Shown here one piece after another: positions 20,149 through 28,620 of a stretch of DNA of 36,547 nucleotides. Position 1 is the stretch's first letter. Each line of letters starts with the position of its first letter. Where the stretch lies: positions 1 to 36,547 of the forward strand of contig BBDJ01000041.1 of NCBI GenBank assembly GCA_001312325.1. Direction: 5' to 3'. The notes beneath the pieces are model-generated. The model was given only the letters and a program-made list of their open reading frames with translations. It did no database searches and was not told where the DNA came from. This DNA is from Lysinibacillus pakistanensis (GTDB taxonomy: Bacteria > Bacillota > Bacilli > Bacillales_A > Planococcaceae). Both the position numbers and the translations under genes were made by a program.

Positions 20149-20640
20149 GATTCTACTTCCTTAATTTTTGCATAATGAGCAATCTGATTCCTTAACTTAA
20201 TTGCTACGTCTTTAGGTAGGGCAGGAATTGTGTGTGATGACCCCATTGTTTCAATTGAAATTGAGCAAAGTCCATATTTTCTAAGTAACGGTCCTTGTTT
20301 AGTTGCAACCGATTGAATTTTTGTCATTGGGACAAGTTGATGCTCTTCATATAATACGCCTGATTTTAATTGTAAAAACTCCTCATCTACATCATAACGC
20401 CAGTTTTTATAAAGTAAAAACGGGTTGATAAATGACCAAGCTGCTCCTAGCACAGCGATCACTGTTATACCAATCAAAATCCAATCAATCCATTCTTTCC
20501 ATAAAAAACGGTAATCTAAGTAAAGTAAAATCCCAATAATCATGAATCCGATTAGATTCGTGATCATTTCACTTATTAACCATACTTTGACCGCATCCTT
20601 GGATAATCTTTTTTTGAGGTGCATTCGTTTGAGAATACAT
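20145..20640 (-). pseudogene. ydbS: YdbS-like bPH2-domain membrane protein, one frameshift near start
   Basis: Small two-helix membrane protein with one bPH2 domain (YDVDEEFLQLKSGVLYEEH, VPMTKIQSVATKQGPLLRKYG). The likely true start is ATG 20640 (MYSQTNAPQKRLSKDAVKVW) behind GGCGGTGAT. It is put out of frame by a 7-base run at 20609-20615; six bases join it to the rest. The in-frame ATG at 20624 (MHLKKRLSK) has no ribosome site. With the repair the protein is about 164 residues, close to B. subtilis YdbS. First gene of the ydbS-ydbT-sigma unit. Confidence 0.82.
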
Positions 20641-21318
20641 AAAAATCACCGCCTATATTTTTAAACTACTATTAAGATTATTCATCCAGAATTTATATTC
20701 AAATGATGGATCTTTCTACACGAAGGACATCTAGCTTATACTAAAACTGATATAATGTCACCAGCTTAGCTTTCTGAATCGGAGAATGTTTGAGCATTAC
20801 GGTGATTGTTAAACTTTAGATGCTCTAAGTTCATTCATTGTGCCAATTTAACAATCTATCCTTCTTTCATATTTCTGTTTTTCAGATTACACAAATACCA
20901 GACTTTTCCTTTTATTGTTTTTTTTATTTCCTTTTTCTTTCTACATACTAATGATAGTTTTACCTGCTAAGTTATATAGTCATAACACCACAAATAATGG
21001 GTAGAAACAATTCCAGTTGTATGTCTAGCATTCATTAATATCGTTGCAATATCGGAAATCGTTTTCATCCCTTCAACGATTTTTTCAATCTACCATTATT
21101 ATAAGCGTTCTTTCTTATCTCTTCTGAAACTCTCCCTTAATTTTTCCTTAATTCCTATATTTTTAGTTAGTGAATTATATGATTATTTAAATATCAAATT
21201 GAATAGGAGCATCTTCATGAAAGATGCTCAATTGTCGATGATTAAACTAATACCTGGTTTAGTTGAATAGCAACAACCTTTTAGAAAATAGCTTAAAATA
21301 ATATATAATGAAAAAGTT
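20641..21318. other. Gene-free stretch upstream of ydbS
   Basis: No convincing gene. A minus-strand stretch near 20980-21085 reads KIVEGMKTISDIATILMNAR, which could be a helical scrap of a chemoreceptor-type protein, but it is short and has no partner sequence. No clear SigW-type TGAAAC/CGTA promoter was found upstream of ydbS. Confidence 0.4.
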
Positions 21319-21348
21319 AAGTCACTCATTTTTTTAAATGAATGACTT
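21319..21348 (-). terminator. Terminator after serine hydrolase gene
   Basis: AAGTCACTCATTT (21319-21331) pairs with AAATGAATGACTT (21336-21348), with one G-U pair. It lies just downstream of the hydrolase stop, and the minus strand continues into AACTTTTTC. The core resembles that of the hairpin at 27622-27645. Confidence 0.65.
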
Positions 21349-21360
21349 TGTAAGCTTTAT

Positions 21361-22850
21361 TTACGTATGTGCCTTTTTAGTTAAAATGTGCAATAAGCCT
21401 AACAAATAATAAATTACACTTGTCACAATGACACTATAAAATAACACAGTGATTGAAGTTGGACCCCATACTTTCATAAACGTCCAGTTATATCCCAAAA
21501 ATTTTGGGAGCATAATTGTAAGTGTCAAAATTGTTACTACAATCAAAGAATGTATGAAAAGCAACAAAATCCTTTTTATATTTAATGATGCTTTAATGCT
21601 TTGTTTTCTAACTATCTTCCTCAGGGTTTAGCAATAGAATGCTAAAAAGTATCCCAAAGCCGATGACAGTAACGCACAGAAACGTTACTATTTTATCCAT
21701 TTTTTTCGGGACCCCCAGACTGAATATTGTTAGCATTTTTCCCTTCCCACAAATCCATCACACCTTGACCTATAGCTGTTGTATAGCTCGTATTCATATT
21801 GGCTAATACAGCTACTCCTAATTGTTCATTTGGTTGCATAATGAAATATGAAGTGAACGTTGGGTTTTCTCCAGCATGGAATATATATTGATTTCGGTCT
21901 TTTTCCTTGACTCCCCATCCACTAGCATAGTATGTATCCGTATCGAAAGGCTCTACGGAGTGATCAGTAATATGTGATTCTTGAATAATTTTTTTTATCA
22001 ATAGATTCAATTTGATTACTTCCTAACTGTAAGTTTAACCATTTTGCTATATCATTTGTATTGCTTATTACATATCCAGCAGGTACATTTCCACGATAGA
22101 TAGGTGGTGTGTAACGTTGTTCTCTCATCAATCCTAATTTATAGCCTGATGCCATGTCAGCAGATTTAATTTGATGAAGACCAACAAATGTATCTTTCAT
22201 ATCAGTTGGCTCTAATATATGCTGTTTTATAAACTTTTCAAATGGCTGTTTTGATACTTTTTCAATAACGAGTCCCAAAACATCGTAATTAAGCGTTGCG
22301 TACTCATATGAGCTACCAGGTATACGATTCAAAGGTTTTTCAAGTAATTTTTTTCACAGTCAACTCAAGAGCATTACTTTCGTTACTTTCAGGGATATCA
22401 GCTATAGTGTAAGTTGATATGCCACTAGTATGATATAGTAACTGATTTATTGTGATAGACTGCGGCTCCTCATTATATTTTAGTTTCAACCATGGAATGT
22501 ACTTTCTGACATCATCAGAACGTTTTAACAACCCTTCCTTTTCCAATTGTAAAATAGCTAATCCTGTAAATGCTTTCGAGGTAGACCCTAGTTCAAATAA
22601 AGTATTAGAAGTAACTGGTGTTTTAGATATAACATCAGCATATCCAAAGCCTCTTTGATAGACCGTTTTCCCCTTCTCTACAATTACTAACGATAACCCT
22701 GGAATTTTACTGATTACTCTTTGCTCTTCTATAAAACTTTCTATCTTTTTAATTTTTTTCCTCCGATTCTGCCTTTACAATTGTCGGCGTAAAACTATAA
22801 AACGCTACAATCATAGCAATTATAACCACTAACATTTTTGGTGATTTCAT
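21361..22850 (-). pseudogene. Serine hydrolase (S12/class C beta-lactamase fold) with C-terminal membrane helices, frameshifted
   Basis: Penicillin-binding-protein/FmtA-like hydrolase of about 495 residues. It has a signal peptide (MLVVIIAMIVAFYSFTPTIVKA) and the catalytic SxxK in ELGSTSKAFTG. YATLNYDVLG takes the YxN position, with Thr where Asn is usual, and the HAGENPTFTSYF segment replaces KTG. Then come four hydrophobic helices, ending with LPKFLGYNWTFMKVWGPTS. ATG 22850 is at 8 bases from AAAGGAG. Breaks are 7- or 8-base runs at 22753, 22348, 21989 and 21700, each one base too long, plus one extra C near 21622 (LLN then LRKIVRKQS). Related proteins are membrane-anchored esterases or peptidases of cell-wall metabolism. 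The substrate is unknown. Confidence 0.85.
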
Positions 22851-22856
22851 TTTCAT

Positions 22857-23250
22857 GTCTCCTTTAGATCTAGATTTTTAATAAGCATCGGTGGGTAGAA
22901 AGAATTAATTTCCTTACAACATCGTTTACTATAACAAGTAATTAGTACTCAAACCATCGTTTAACATGACTAAAAACAACACAACATGACAATTTTGTAA
23001 CATATAATGCTATACACAAAAAGACCAGTACTCATTATTGAAGTGAGTCCTGGTTTCAATTGTTTACAAGGCTTAAAAGTAATTCTTCCACTTGGGGTTT
23101 TTAAAGCATGATTATACTCGATCACTATAGTCAATAATAAAAGGAATGTTTGTTTGTATATATTACAGTCATCATAGTTTATAACGAGGAAATTAAAGCA
23201 GGAGTTTAGTAAGTTAATGAACAAGCTAAGCAATTCAATTCAGAACATGG
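22857..23250. other. Gene-free stretch before lipoprotein gene
   Basis: No gene supported on either strand. It contains a hairpin at 23023-23055 that belongs to the repeated terminator family of this window. An 87-residue minus-strand frame here is low-complexity and runs through the hairpin, so I do not treat it as real. Confidence 0.5.
23023..23055. terminator. Hairpin of the GACCAG..ACTCA family
   Basis: GACCAGTACTCA pairs with TGAGTCCTGGT with one mismatch and is followed by TTTC on the plus strand. A near-identical hairpin follows the second lipoprotein gene (26019-26051). Here it lies between a divergent hydrolase gene and a plus-strand lipoprotein, so the gene it once served may be gone. 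Confidence 0.6.
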
Positions 23251-23342
23251 AACAGATAACTATTAGTGGTTGTCTGCTTTTTTTGTATGTACTTTTATAT
23301 CCTGATTTCCTAAAATGGCAATATAGAGGAGGAATTTTAAAA
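23251..23342 (+). promoter_or_regulatory. Leader region shared with second lipoprotein gene
   Basis: From ACAGATAACTA through TGTACTTTTAT and CCTAAAATGG to the ribosome site AGAGGAGGAAT, this stretch closely parallels 25241-25327. The shared blocks keep their order and spacing. This suggests that both genes came from one duplication and share promoter and regulation. A specific -35/-10 pair was not identified. Confidence 0.6.
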
Positions 23343-24352
23343 ATGAAGAAAAATTAATTTTTAGTGCAGCATTAGTATTAAGTTTAGGATTGGCAGGCTG
23401 CGGAGGAGAAAAAGCAAAAGAAGAACCTCAAAAAGAGAATGATACTAAGACTGAAGAACAACAGAAGGTTCTAGCTAAAACAGTAGATGATGTAATTAAA
23501 TATTTTAAAGAAGATGGTCTAGAACTAGGAGAAGTTTCAGATTTACCAAATGATGAATTTGGAAACATACGAAAAGAAGGTAAACGAATTTTAATTCCTT
23601 CTCTTGGCGTTGATTCAGGCGGTCGATTATTCTTATTTGATAGTGAAGAAAACTTACAAAAAGCTAAAAGTTACTACGATGAATTAGGTAATTCAGGACC
23701 CATGTTTTATTCACACACACATCAGAGTGGCTTATTCTTAATTCAAATGAATGGCGAAATGGAAGATAATGAATTCGCTAGGTATGCAGCTTCACTTGAA
23801 ACAGCTGTAACAGGTTCTACTAACATTGAAATCAAAGAAGAAAGCAAAGCAAATAAAGCAGATAATTTAACTGTAGCTAATATTGGTGATGTAGTAAAAG
23901 ACGACTTTGCTGGTACATATACAATCACTGATTTATATGAAGCACCCACTGATAAGTATAAAAGTGCTGATGTTGAGTTTTCTATTGATGGAATTAAAAC
24001 AGCTAAATTAAAGGCAGAAAATCCTGATTTGATTGAAACCACAGCTGAAACAAATGTCCTTATTTTATCAATCACAGGAGAGAACTTATCTGATGATACT
24101 GTAAGCTTTCATCCTGACACAGCTAAAATGACCACTGATACTAAGCGTCAAATTAAAGCGAATGTCATGATATCTCCTTTTGAATCTGAGTTTATTGGAA
24201 AGGTCATTCAAAAAGGTGAGGTTATTTTTGATTTAGGAGAAGAAGGTTTAGATGGTGTGAAAGAATTGAAATTTATATTTGAACCAACATCAAAAGATGC
24301 TAGAAAAATCGGAGAAGAAATTACTGTTGTTGTACCAGTAAATAAAAAATAG
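23343..24352 (+). pseudogene. Lipoprotein with DUF4352-like domain, frameshift at codon 4
   Basis: Exported lipoprotein of about 336 residues. The signal reads MKKKLIFSAALVLSLGLAGC with a lipobox LAGC once one A is added to the 5-base run at 23349-23353; as written it stops after MKKN. Ribosome site GAGGAGG. After an acidic, Lys-rich linker comes a first domain (VDDVIKYFKEDGLELGEV) and then a C-terminal beta domain (VVKDDFAGTYTITDLYEA, LKFIFEPTSKDARKIGEEIT) of the kind found in Firmicute DUF4352/DUF5105 lipoproteins. This is one of few genes here broken by a missing base. Its signal peptide is almost identical to that of the gene at 25328. Function unknown; probably cell-surface. Confidence 0.75.
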
Positions 24353-24387
24353 TCACTCAGCGGCTTTTTAATTTTAGGAGGTTATGT

Positions 24388-24591
24388 ATGAGGTTTGTAA
24401 AAGGGCTCATAGGTCTAATATTAATTATGGTTGGTCCTATGTTGTTAGTCATAACGATTGACGATTCTTTATTAATCAAAAATATACTTTTAAAAGTGTT
24501 AGGAACGGTTTCTATTTTTATTGGTGCAGATATATTACATAGACAATTCCATCCAAACAAGTACAAAAAAAAGACCAGCCCGGCTAAATAA
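24388..24591 (+). CDS. Small two-helix membrane protein
   Basis: 67 residues with two hydrophobic helices (LIGLILIMVGPMLLVITI and IFIGADILH region) and a basic tail KYKKKTSPAK. ATG 24388 follows TTTTAGGAGGTTATGT, a strong site, 35 bases after the lipoprotein stop, so the two are probably cotranscribed. The last codons lie inside a terminator hairpin. An 8-base A run at 24565-24572 precedes the end, so the true C-terminus may differ. Confidence 0.7.
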   Translation: MRFVKGLIGLILIMVGPMLLVITIDDSLLIKNILLKVLGTVSIFIGADILHRQFHPNKYKKKTSPAK

Positions 24592-24738
24592 GCTTTGCTG
24601 GTCCTCGTTTTCCCTATTTAATCGATCAGTGGTCATTGTACCATTCTGCAAATCCTTTAAGTGCGATTCTTGAATAATGCTATCTTTAACCGACTGTGCA
24701 ATAAAGTTTTCCGTTTCGAGAACTATATAATTCATCAT
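24535..24738 (-). CDS. Unrecognised small protein, second in a two-gene unit
   Basis: Open frame starting at ATG 24738 with AAGG 4-8 bases upstream. The first 45 residues (ENFIAQSVKDSIIQESHLKD, LQNGTMTTDRLN) look like a real helical protein. The last part (SLFSRAGLFFVLVW) is encoded by a terminator hairpin and probably reflects read-through of the true end. It starts 22 bases after the stop of the gene at 24761. Family not recognised. Confidence 0.4.
   Translation of the reverse strand: MMNYIVLETENFIAQSVKDSIIQESHLKDLQNGTMTTDRLNRENEDQQSLFSRAGLFFVLVWMELSM
24573..24603. terminator. Bidirectional terminator
   Basis: GACCAGC (24573-24579) pairs with GCTGGTC (24597-24603). The plus strand continues CTCGTTTTCC. 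The minus strand continues with eight T, a strong U tract. It can end both the plus-strand membrane protein gene and the minus-strand pair. Confidence 0.75.
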
Positions 24739-24760
24739 CTATCCTTATCTTCAACTAACT

Positions 24761-25003
24761 TTAGTAGATTGGCTTTAAAATACCTACGGGAAGCCAAATA
24801 CATTGTTCGTCATTCGCTTCCAAGTTATCCTTTACACATAGATAAGCATTAATTGAATCACTCACTGAATAAACAATGCTTCCTTTTTGCATGACTTTTT
24901 CAGTTTTAGAATCTATTAATGGATAGGACTTCGCTTTGGTATCCTCTGTTACCTCATAACGTACACCTGCTTTTCTATTCCCTCTATCTACCATTCTACC
25001 CAA
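24761..25003 (-). CDS. Unrecognised small protein, possible SH3-like fold
   Basis: About 77-80 residues. The middle reads SKTEKVMQKGSIVYSVSDSI and ends EQCIWLPVGILKPIY, a short beta-rich pattern with the W-P spacing seen in some SH3-like domains. ATG 24994 or the TTG at 25003 could start it; neither has a strong site, so the 5' end may be truncated. It precedes the 24738 gene on the same strand. Function unknown. Confidence 0.45.
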   Translation of the reverse strand: MGRMVDRGNRKAGVRYEVTEDTKAKSYPLIDSKTEKVMQKGSIVYSVSDSINAYLCVKDNLEANDEQCIWLPVGILKPIY

Positions 25004-25109
25004 TTCGCTAACTTACATTGTCTGTTACTTATTGATTGTGAGAGGCTATCCCTTTCCTCTATCCAATTATAAAAAGACACAGGACGTTCATTAGAATGAG
25101 TTTCTTCTT

Positions 25110-25221
25110 TAAATTGCGGTTATAGGCTCCACTATTGAACGCTCTACAGCTTTACTTACGTCCCTACAAAAATTACTGGAAATTGGGTATACGTTTGAGG
25201 AAATAATTGAACAAACTAAAT
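25110..25221 (+). pseudogene. Unrecognised gene tail
   Basis: An open stretch reads GSTIERSTALLTSLQKLLEI and then GYTFEEIIEQTK and a stop at 25221. It looks like the amphipathic C-terminus of a real helical protein. There is no start. It lies just upstream of the lipoprotein leader, so it may be what is left of a gene interrupted by the duplication. Confidence 0.3.
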
Positions 25222-25327
25222 AGTCTAATAGGAACGTGAGACAGATAACTAATATCGGTTTTATGTTTTTTTATGTACTTTTATCTTCTAATTCCCTAAA
25301 ATGGAAATATAGAGGGAGGAATATTTG

Positions 25328-25941
25328 ATGAAAAAATTAGTATTTAGCGCAGCATTAGTAGTAAGTCTTGGACTAGCAGGATGTGGAGAAACTACTACAA
25401 AAGAAGAAACACCAAAAGATGAAAAACCAGCTGCTGAAACACCAAAAGAAGATGCTACAAAACAAGAAACATCAGCACCAGCAGCTAAAGAGGGGAATGT
25501 TAAACTAACTGAAGAAAAGTTTAAACAAATTAAAGAAGGTATGACATATGAAGAGGTAGTTAAAATTGTTGGTGCCGAAGGTAAAGTTCTTTCTGAAACA
25601 GGTTCTACTGGTGAACCACATCATACAGTAATGTATGAATTTGAGACAGATGCGTCTTGTCATCCTCTACTATGATGTTTCAAGGAGGTAAACTAGTCAA
25701 TAAAGCACAAATCGGAGTGGAAACATCTGATATTGAAATTACCCTTGACCAATTTAATAAGCTTGAAAATGGCATGACAAAAGAAAAAGTATTTGAGATT
25801 CTTGGTGGTGAAGGTGCAGTCATTTCTGAATCTGGTGATGTAGTAATGTACAGCTATAATGGCACAGTTTTAGGTGGCAATGCATCGTTAATGTTCCAAG
25901 GCGGTAAATTAATGAATAAAACTCAAATAGGTTTAAAATAA
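25328..25941 (+). pseudogene. Lipoprotein with two DUF3862/BamE-like repeats, one frameshift
   Basis: Surface lipoprotein of about 204 residues. Signal MKKLVFSAALVVSLGLAGC with lipobox, then a Thr/Glu/Lys-rich linker (TTTKEETPKDEKPAAETPK), then two copies of a small alpha/beta repeat: FKQIKEGMTYEEVVKIVGAEG and FNKLENGMTKEKVFEILGGEG, each followed by MFQGGKL and N-K-x-Q-I-G. This is the DUF3862 pattern (SmpA/OmlA superfamily). ATG 25328 follows GGGAGGAAT; TTG 25325 is less likely. A base is missing near 25653: FETDA should run into LSSSTMMFQGG. The fold is known mostly as a protein-interaction module. Sister of the gene at 23343 by signal and leader. Confidence 0.83.
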
Positions 25942-26018
25942 AAACCAAAAAGCAAACAGAATATGTTGTACATGATAAAATTGCTTCATTTGAAGTAAAT
26001 GAATATTAATCACAAAAA

Positions 26019-26051
26019 GACCAGGCACTCATTTTGAAGTGAGTCCTGGTC
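26019..26051 (+). terminator. Terminator after DUF3862 lipoprotein
   Basis: GACCAGGCACTCA pairs with TGAGTCCTGGTC, with one bulged C, then TTTG. It is nearly identical to the hairpin at 23023-23055. Confidence 0.7.
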
Positions 26052-26170
26052 ATTTGACTAAATGGTTAACGATTTGTTAACTTCTATATCTATTCTCTTT
26101 TAAATAAAAATAGCTCGTTGAAATTGATGATGTAATACCGTATTCCCTTCTTGGGGTACTCCGGTGTTAT

Positions 26171-26636
26171 TTATCCCCATGTTTTGAAGATTATTGGATC
26201 AGGTGGAGTGATAGGATCAGGTGGGAACATGATAAGCACTTCATAAACAGGATCAACTGGTTGCCAAGCATTTTGTGGAGTTGCATGAACGGTGAGAAGT
26301 TTTTTTAGCTGGAATGGTAAATATAAGAGGAGTAGGTGCTCCATTAAAAAGTGAAGGTAGAGATTCTCCACATAGCAAGGCTTCTTTTGGCATCTCTTCT
26401 TGGCTACAACTTTGCCAATCTAAAACCGACATTGTCACTGTTTGAGGTGTATCTGTTTTATTCAAAAGAGTAACCACAATCATTTCCGTTGCAGGATTTC
26501 TCCATATTGCTCCTGTCGTAAAATCATTAGGAACTCGAGGTTGAAAAGGACTACTAGAACAAATCGGACATGAAGATACTTTATTTAAACGAATTATTTT
26601 TTTATCGCAATCACAGTTACAAGAAGATTTTATCAT
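26171..26636 (-). pseudogene. Unrecognised Cys-rich beta protein, one frameshift
   Basis: About 154 residues. The N-terminus carries SSCNCDCDKK and then SSCPICSSSPFQPRVP, two Cys clusters that could bind metal. A beta-rich middle follows (IWRNPATEMIVVTLLNKTDT, TVTMSVLDWQSC), and the end is Pro-rich (PPDPITPPDP). ATG 26636 has AAAGGGAG upstream, so I prefer it to the longer frame. The break is a 7-base run at 26300-26306; six bases give PAKKLLTVHATPQN. The layout resembles spore-surface or secreted adhesion-type proteins of Bacillaceae, without a firm family. Confidence 0.55.
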
Positions 26637-26773
26637 TGCATCACTCCCTTTAAATCGATTGATAATAGGATATGACAATTTATCAACATGGTTTAGGAAA
26701 TTTACTCAAGGAGAAATCACAAGATAAATAAATACAAAATCACCCTTCATTTTTGGTTTTTTTCCAATTAAAA

Positions 26774-26799
26774 GCCCTCCACAGATGATTGTGGAAGGC
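26774..26799 (-). terminator. Terminator after small gene at 26815
   Basis: GCCCTCCACA pairs with TGTGGAAGGC across ATGATT, with one mismatched pair. On the minus strand it is followed by TTTTAATTGG. Confidence 0.65.
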
Positions 26800-26814
26800 A
26801 TAATGTATAAAATT

Positions 26815-27085
26815 TTATTCAGTTATATATCCTCGTACAATGTCCCAATACACACCATAAAAAAACTAAACTTTCAAGATTGAATTGCTCTACTATATTC
26901 CATATTTGTTTACCTAATTCATCACTATATCCATCATATTCCATAGTAAATCGCACATAGCAATCACCGTTAATTTGTTCTACTTTAACATTATCTATGC
27001 CTTTAGTAAGAAATAAATAATGAGCAAATTCATAAGCTTCTTTTAGATTATTTGTAAAAATTGAGTCATTTCTTAATACACTCAA
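26815..27085 (-). pseudogene. Unrecognised small protein, one frameshift, TTG start
   Basis: About 90 residues, starting TTG 27085 behind GGCGGTG. The sequence has NLKEAYEFAHYLFLTKGIDN, VKVEQINGDCYVRFTMEYDG and, after removing a base from the 7-base run at 26859-26865, ESLVFYGVYWDIVRGYITE at the end. As written it ends WCVLGHCTRIYN, which is less natural. It begins 23 bases after the tape-measure stop and may be a prophage passenger. Family not recognised. Confidence 0.5.
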
Positions 27086-27107
27086 TTAAAATGCACCGCC
27101 TCTCATT

Positions 27108-27376
27108 CTACCTTATTCGATGAAAGGCAAGGATTTCCTCTTGAACTCTTTCCATTGTTTGTGCTGTGAAGTCTAAACTTTGTTTGAAATCAGGAATAGC
27201 AGCTTCGCCATGGCATCAGCCGATCGCTTGATGTAGTCTATGTTATTATAAACACCTTGCGCTACCCTCGCCGGAATCCATTTAGCGACTTTTGCCATTT
27301 CTATAGTGATGGTGAATGGATGCCTAGTTTTTTCTTCACCCATTCTGGGATCAAGTCAGCAATACTAGCTGCATAG
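27108..27376 (-). pseudogene. Prophage tape-measure protein, C-terminal scrap
   Basis: The end of a tail-length tape-measure protein: ADLIPEWVKKKLGIHSPS, where LGIHSPS is a hallmark of this family, then MAKVAKWIPARVAQGVYNNI and a helical tail DFTAQTMERVQEEILAFHRI ending in TAG at 27108. Several shifts lie within (near 27305 and 27213). Nothing of the long central coiled-coil part remains. On its upstream side it is joined directly to the scaffold-protein start, which marks a large deletion. Confidence 0.7.
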
Positions 27377-27515
27377 TGTCAATGTAGCCCCTTGACCGTT
27401 TCCACCATCTCCTGGTGGTAGGTTATCCCCTGGTGGGTTTCTTTCGCCACCATCTGCGAGCATTTGAATATTTAAAGGTAAAAAAAGTTTTTAAATTAAA
27501 TGGATTTTGATTCAT
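27370..27515 (-). pseudogene. Prophage scaffold or minor capsid protein, N-terminal scrap
   Basis: Begins MNQNPFNLKTFLPLNIQMLA followed by DGG and an acidic Gly/Pro-rich stretch (NPPGDNLPPGDGGNGQG). NLQxFADGG-type starts are typical of phage scaffolding or minor capsid proteins of Firmicutes. ATG 27515 follows AAGGAG. One base too many in the 7-base run at 27480-27486. It ends in a stop just after the junction with tape-measure sequence. Confidence 0.6.
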
Positions 27516-27621
27516 AATTTGCTCCTTGCCCAATTTAGTTATTCGATTGAATCCTTAAATTGTTCAAAAGTTTATTTTTCTCGTTCTTTATAGCGTCTGC
27601 GAGAATAAAGATAAAAATAAA

Positions 27622-27645
27622 AAGCCACTCAAAAATGAATGACTT
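27622..27645 (-). terminator. Terminator after small membrane protein
   Basis: AAGCCACTCA pairs with TGAATGACTT (two G-U pairs), followed on the minus strand by TTTTTATTTTTATC. An open frame that runs through it (27535-27720) is not accepted as a gene. Confidence 0.65.
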
Positions 27646-27739
27646 GTGTAGATTTATAATAAAGTTTGTTTTAATTAATACAATAACAAGACTATAAAGC
27701 ATGATTTGGAAAAAGTACAATAGGCTATCCTAGGTTTAA

Positions 27740-27961
27740 TTACCACTTCTCATTATATTTATGGTTCTTTAAATGAACGTATTCAGCATTTTTAATTCTC
27801 TTCCAACTACTAATAAAATTCAAAATAATTATAAAAATTACGAATAATACAGAACCCGCCATGTAATGACCTAAGAAAAAGATAACAAACCCCGCAACCA
27901 ATAATAATATCATTAATACTATTTCCAAGATTTGTAATTTCCCATTTTTTTTATCATTCAT
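27740..27961 (-). CDS. Small two-helix membrane protein
   Basis: 73 residues. Two hydrophobic helices (LEIVLMILLLVAGFVIFFLG and SVLFVIFIIILNFI) are separated by a short loop GHYMAG and followed by a basic tail WKRIKNAEYVHLKNHKYNEKW. ATG 27961 follows AGGAGGTTGAGTAT, a strong site. The frame is intact. No recognised family; it lies in prophage surroundings. Confidence 0.75.
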   Translation of the reverse strand: MNDKKNGKLQILEIVLMILLLVAGFVIFFLGHYMAGSVLFVIFIIILNFISSWKRIKNAEYVHLKNHKYNEKW

Positions 27962-28124
27962 ATACTCAACCTCCTATTAAATGATCTTTCCGATCTTTTA
28001 ATATGTTAACGTGGTTTATTTTACCATGTTTTAAAGTTTTACACAAAATCTTAATGACTTAATCACACAACAAATAAGAACACTTCTAAGAAAAAAAACT
28101 AACATTATGATTTTTATCAAATTA

Positions 28125-28340
28125 TTTTGCGCTAAATTGTTTTCTCCAATCCTCGTAGCTCATAAACATACAACAACGCTTGGAGCTTTACCTGTTTATG
28201 CGCTTTGTTAAAAGCTTGTTTGTAAGTAAACCCTAAATCAGACATGTAAGCATCATGCATTGTAGTCCCTGCCTCGTCTTACTCAGGCAGTTTTCCATTA
28301 ACCATGTAAATCGTGTGGCAACGACACTGTATGTCCATCG
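28125..28340 (-). pseudogene. Decayed, unrecognised small gene, possibly phage-derived
   Basis: The minus strand reads MDIQCRCHTIYMVNGKLPE, a stop, then DAYMSDLGFTYKQAFNKAHK and LQALLYVYELRGLEKTI and stop at about 28130. These residues are clearly protein-like but broken by at least one stop. The stretch upstream to 28490 is open in another frame (RIWIPGVQRVHSRKVHSLHF) and may belong to the same lost gene. No family recognised. Confidence 0.35.
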
Positions 28341-28620
28341 ATGCAACACCCCATAACCTCGGTGCTTTTGATCAAGAGAAAAGTGAGGAATGAAGGTTGT
28401 AAAGTGCAAACTATGCACCTTTCGGCTGTGCACTCTTTGCACACCGGGAATCCAAATACGATTATTGTTCATAGTAGTACCTGTCACGTATACTGTACGT
28501 TTCGACTTTTCATTGCCATAACTACAGGTTACTTCAATGTTATGTTATTATTATCCTAATTACATAATATAAACCAATACAAAATTACATAATGATACAA
28601 AATTATTGAGGGGTATTAAC

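Noticed and set aside
22970..23233. 87-residue minus-strand open frame
   Set aside because: It runs through a terminator-like hairpin, has no ribosome site and low-complexity composition.
27535..27720. 61-residue minus-strand open frame
   Set aside because: It starts at a TTG and its middle is encoded by a terminator hairpin, so it is read-through of untranslated DNA.
28233..28487. 84-residue minus-strand frame as a transposase
   Set aside because: Some residues looked transposase-like, but there is no DDE motif or terminal repeat and the adjoining frame is broken, so it is left unnamed.
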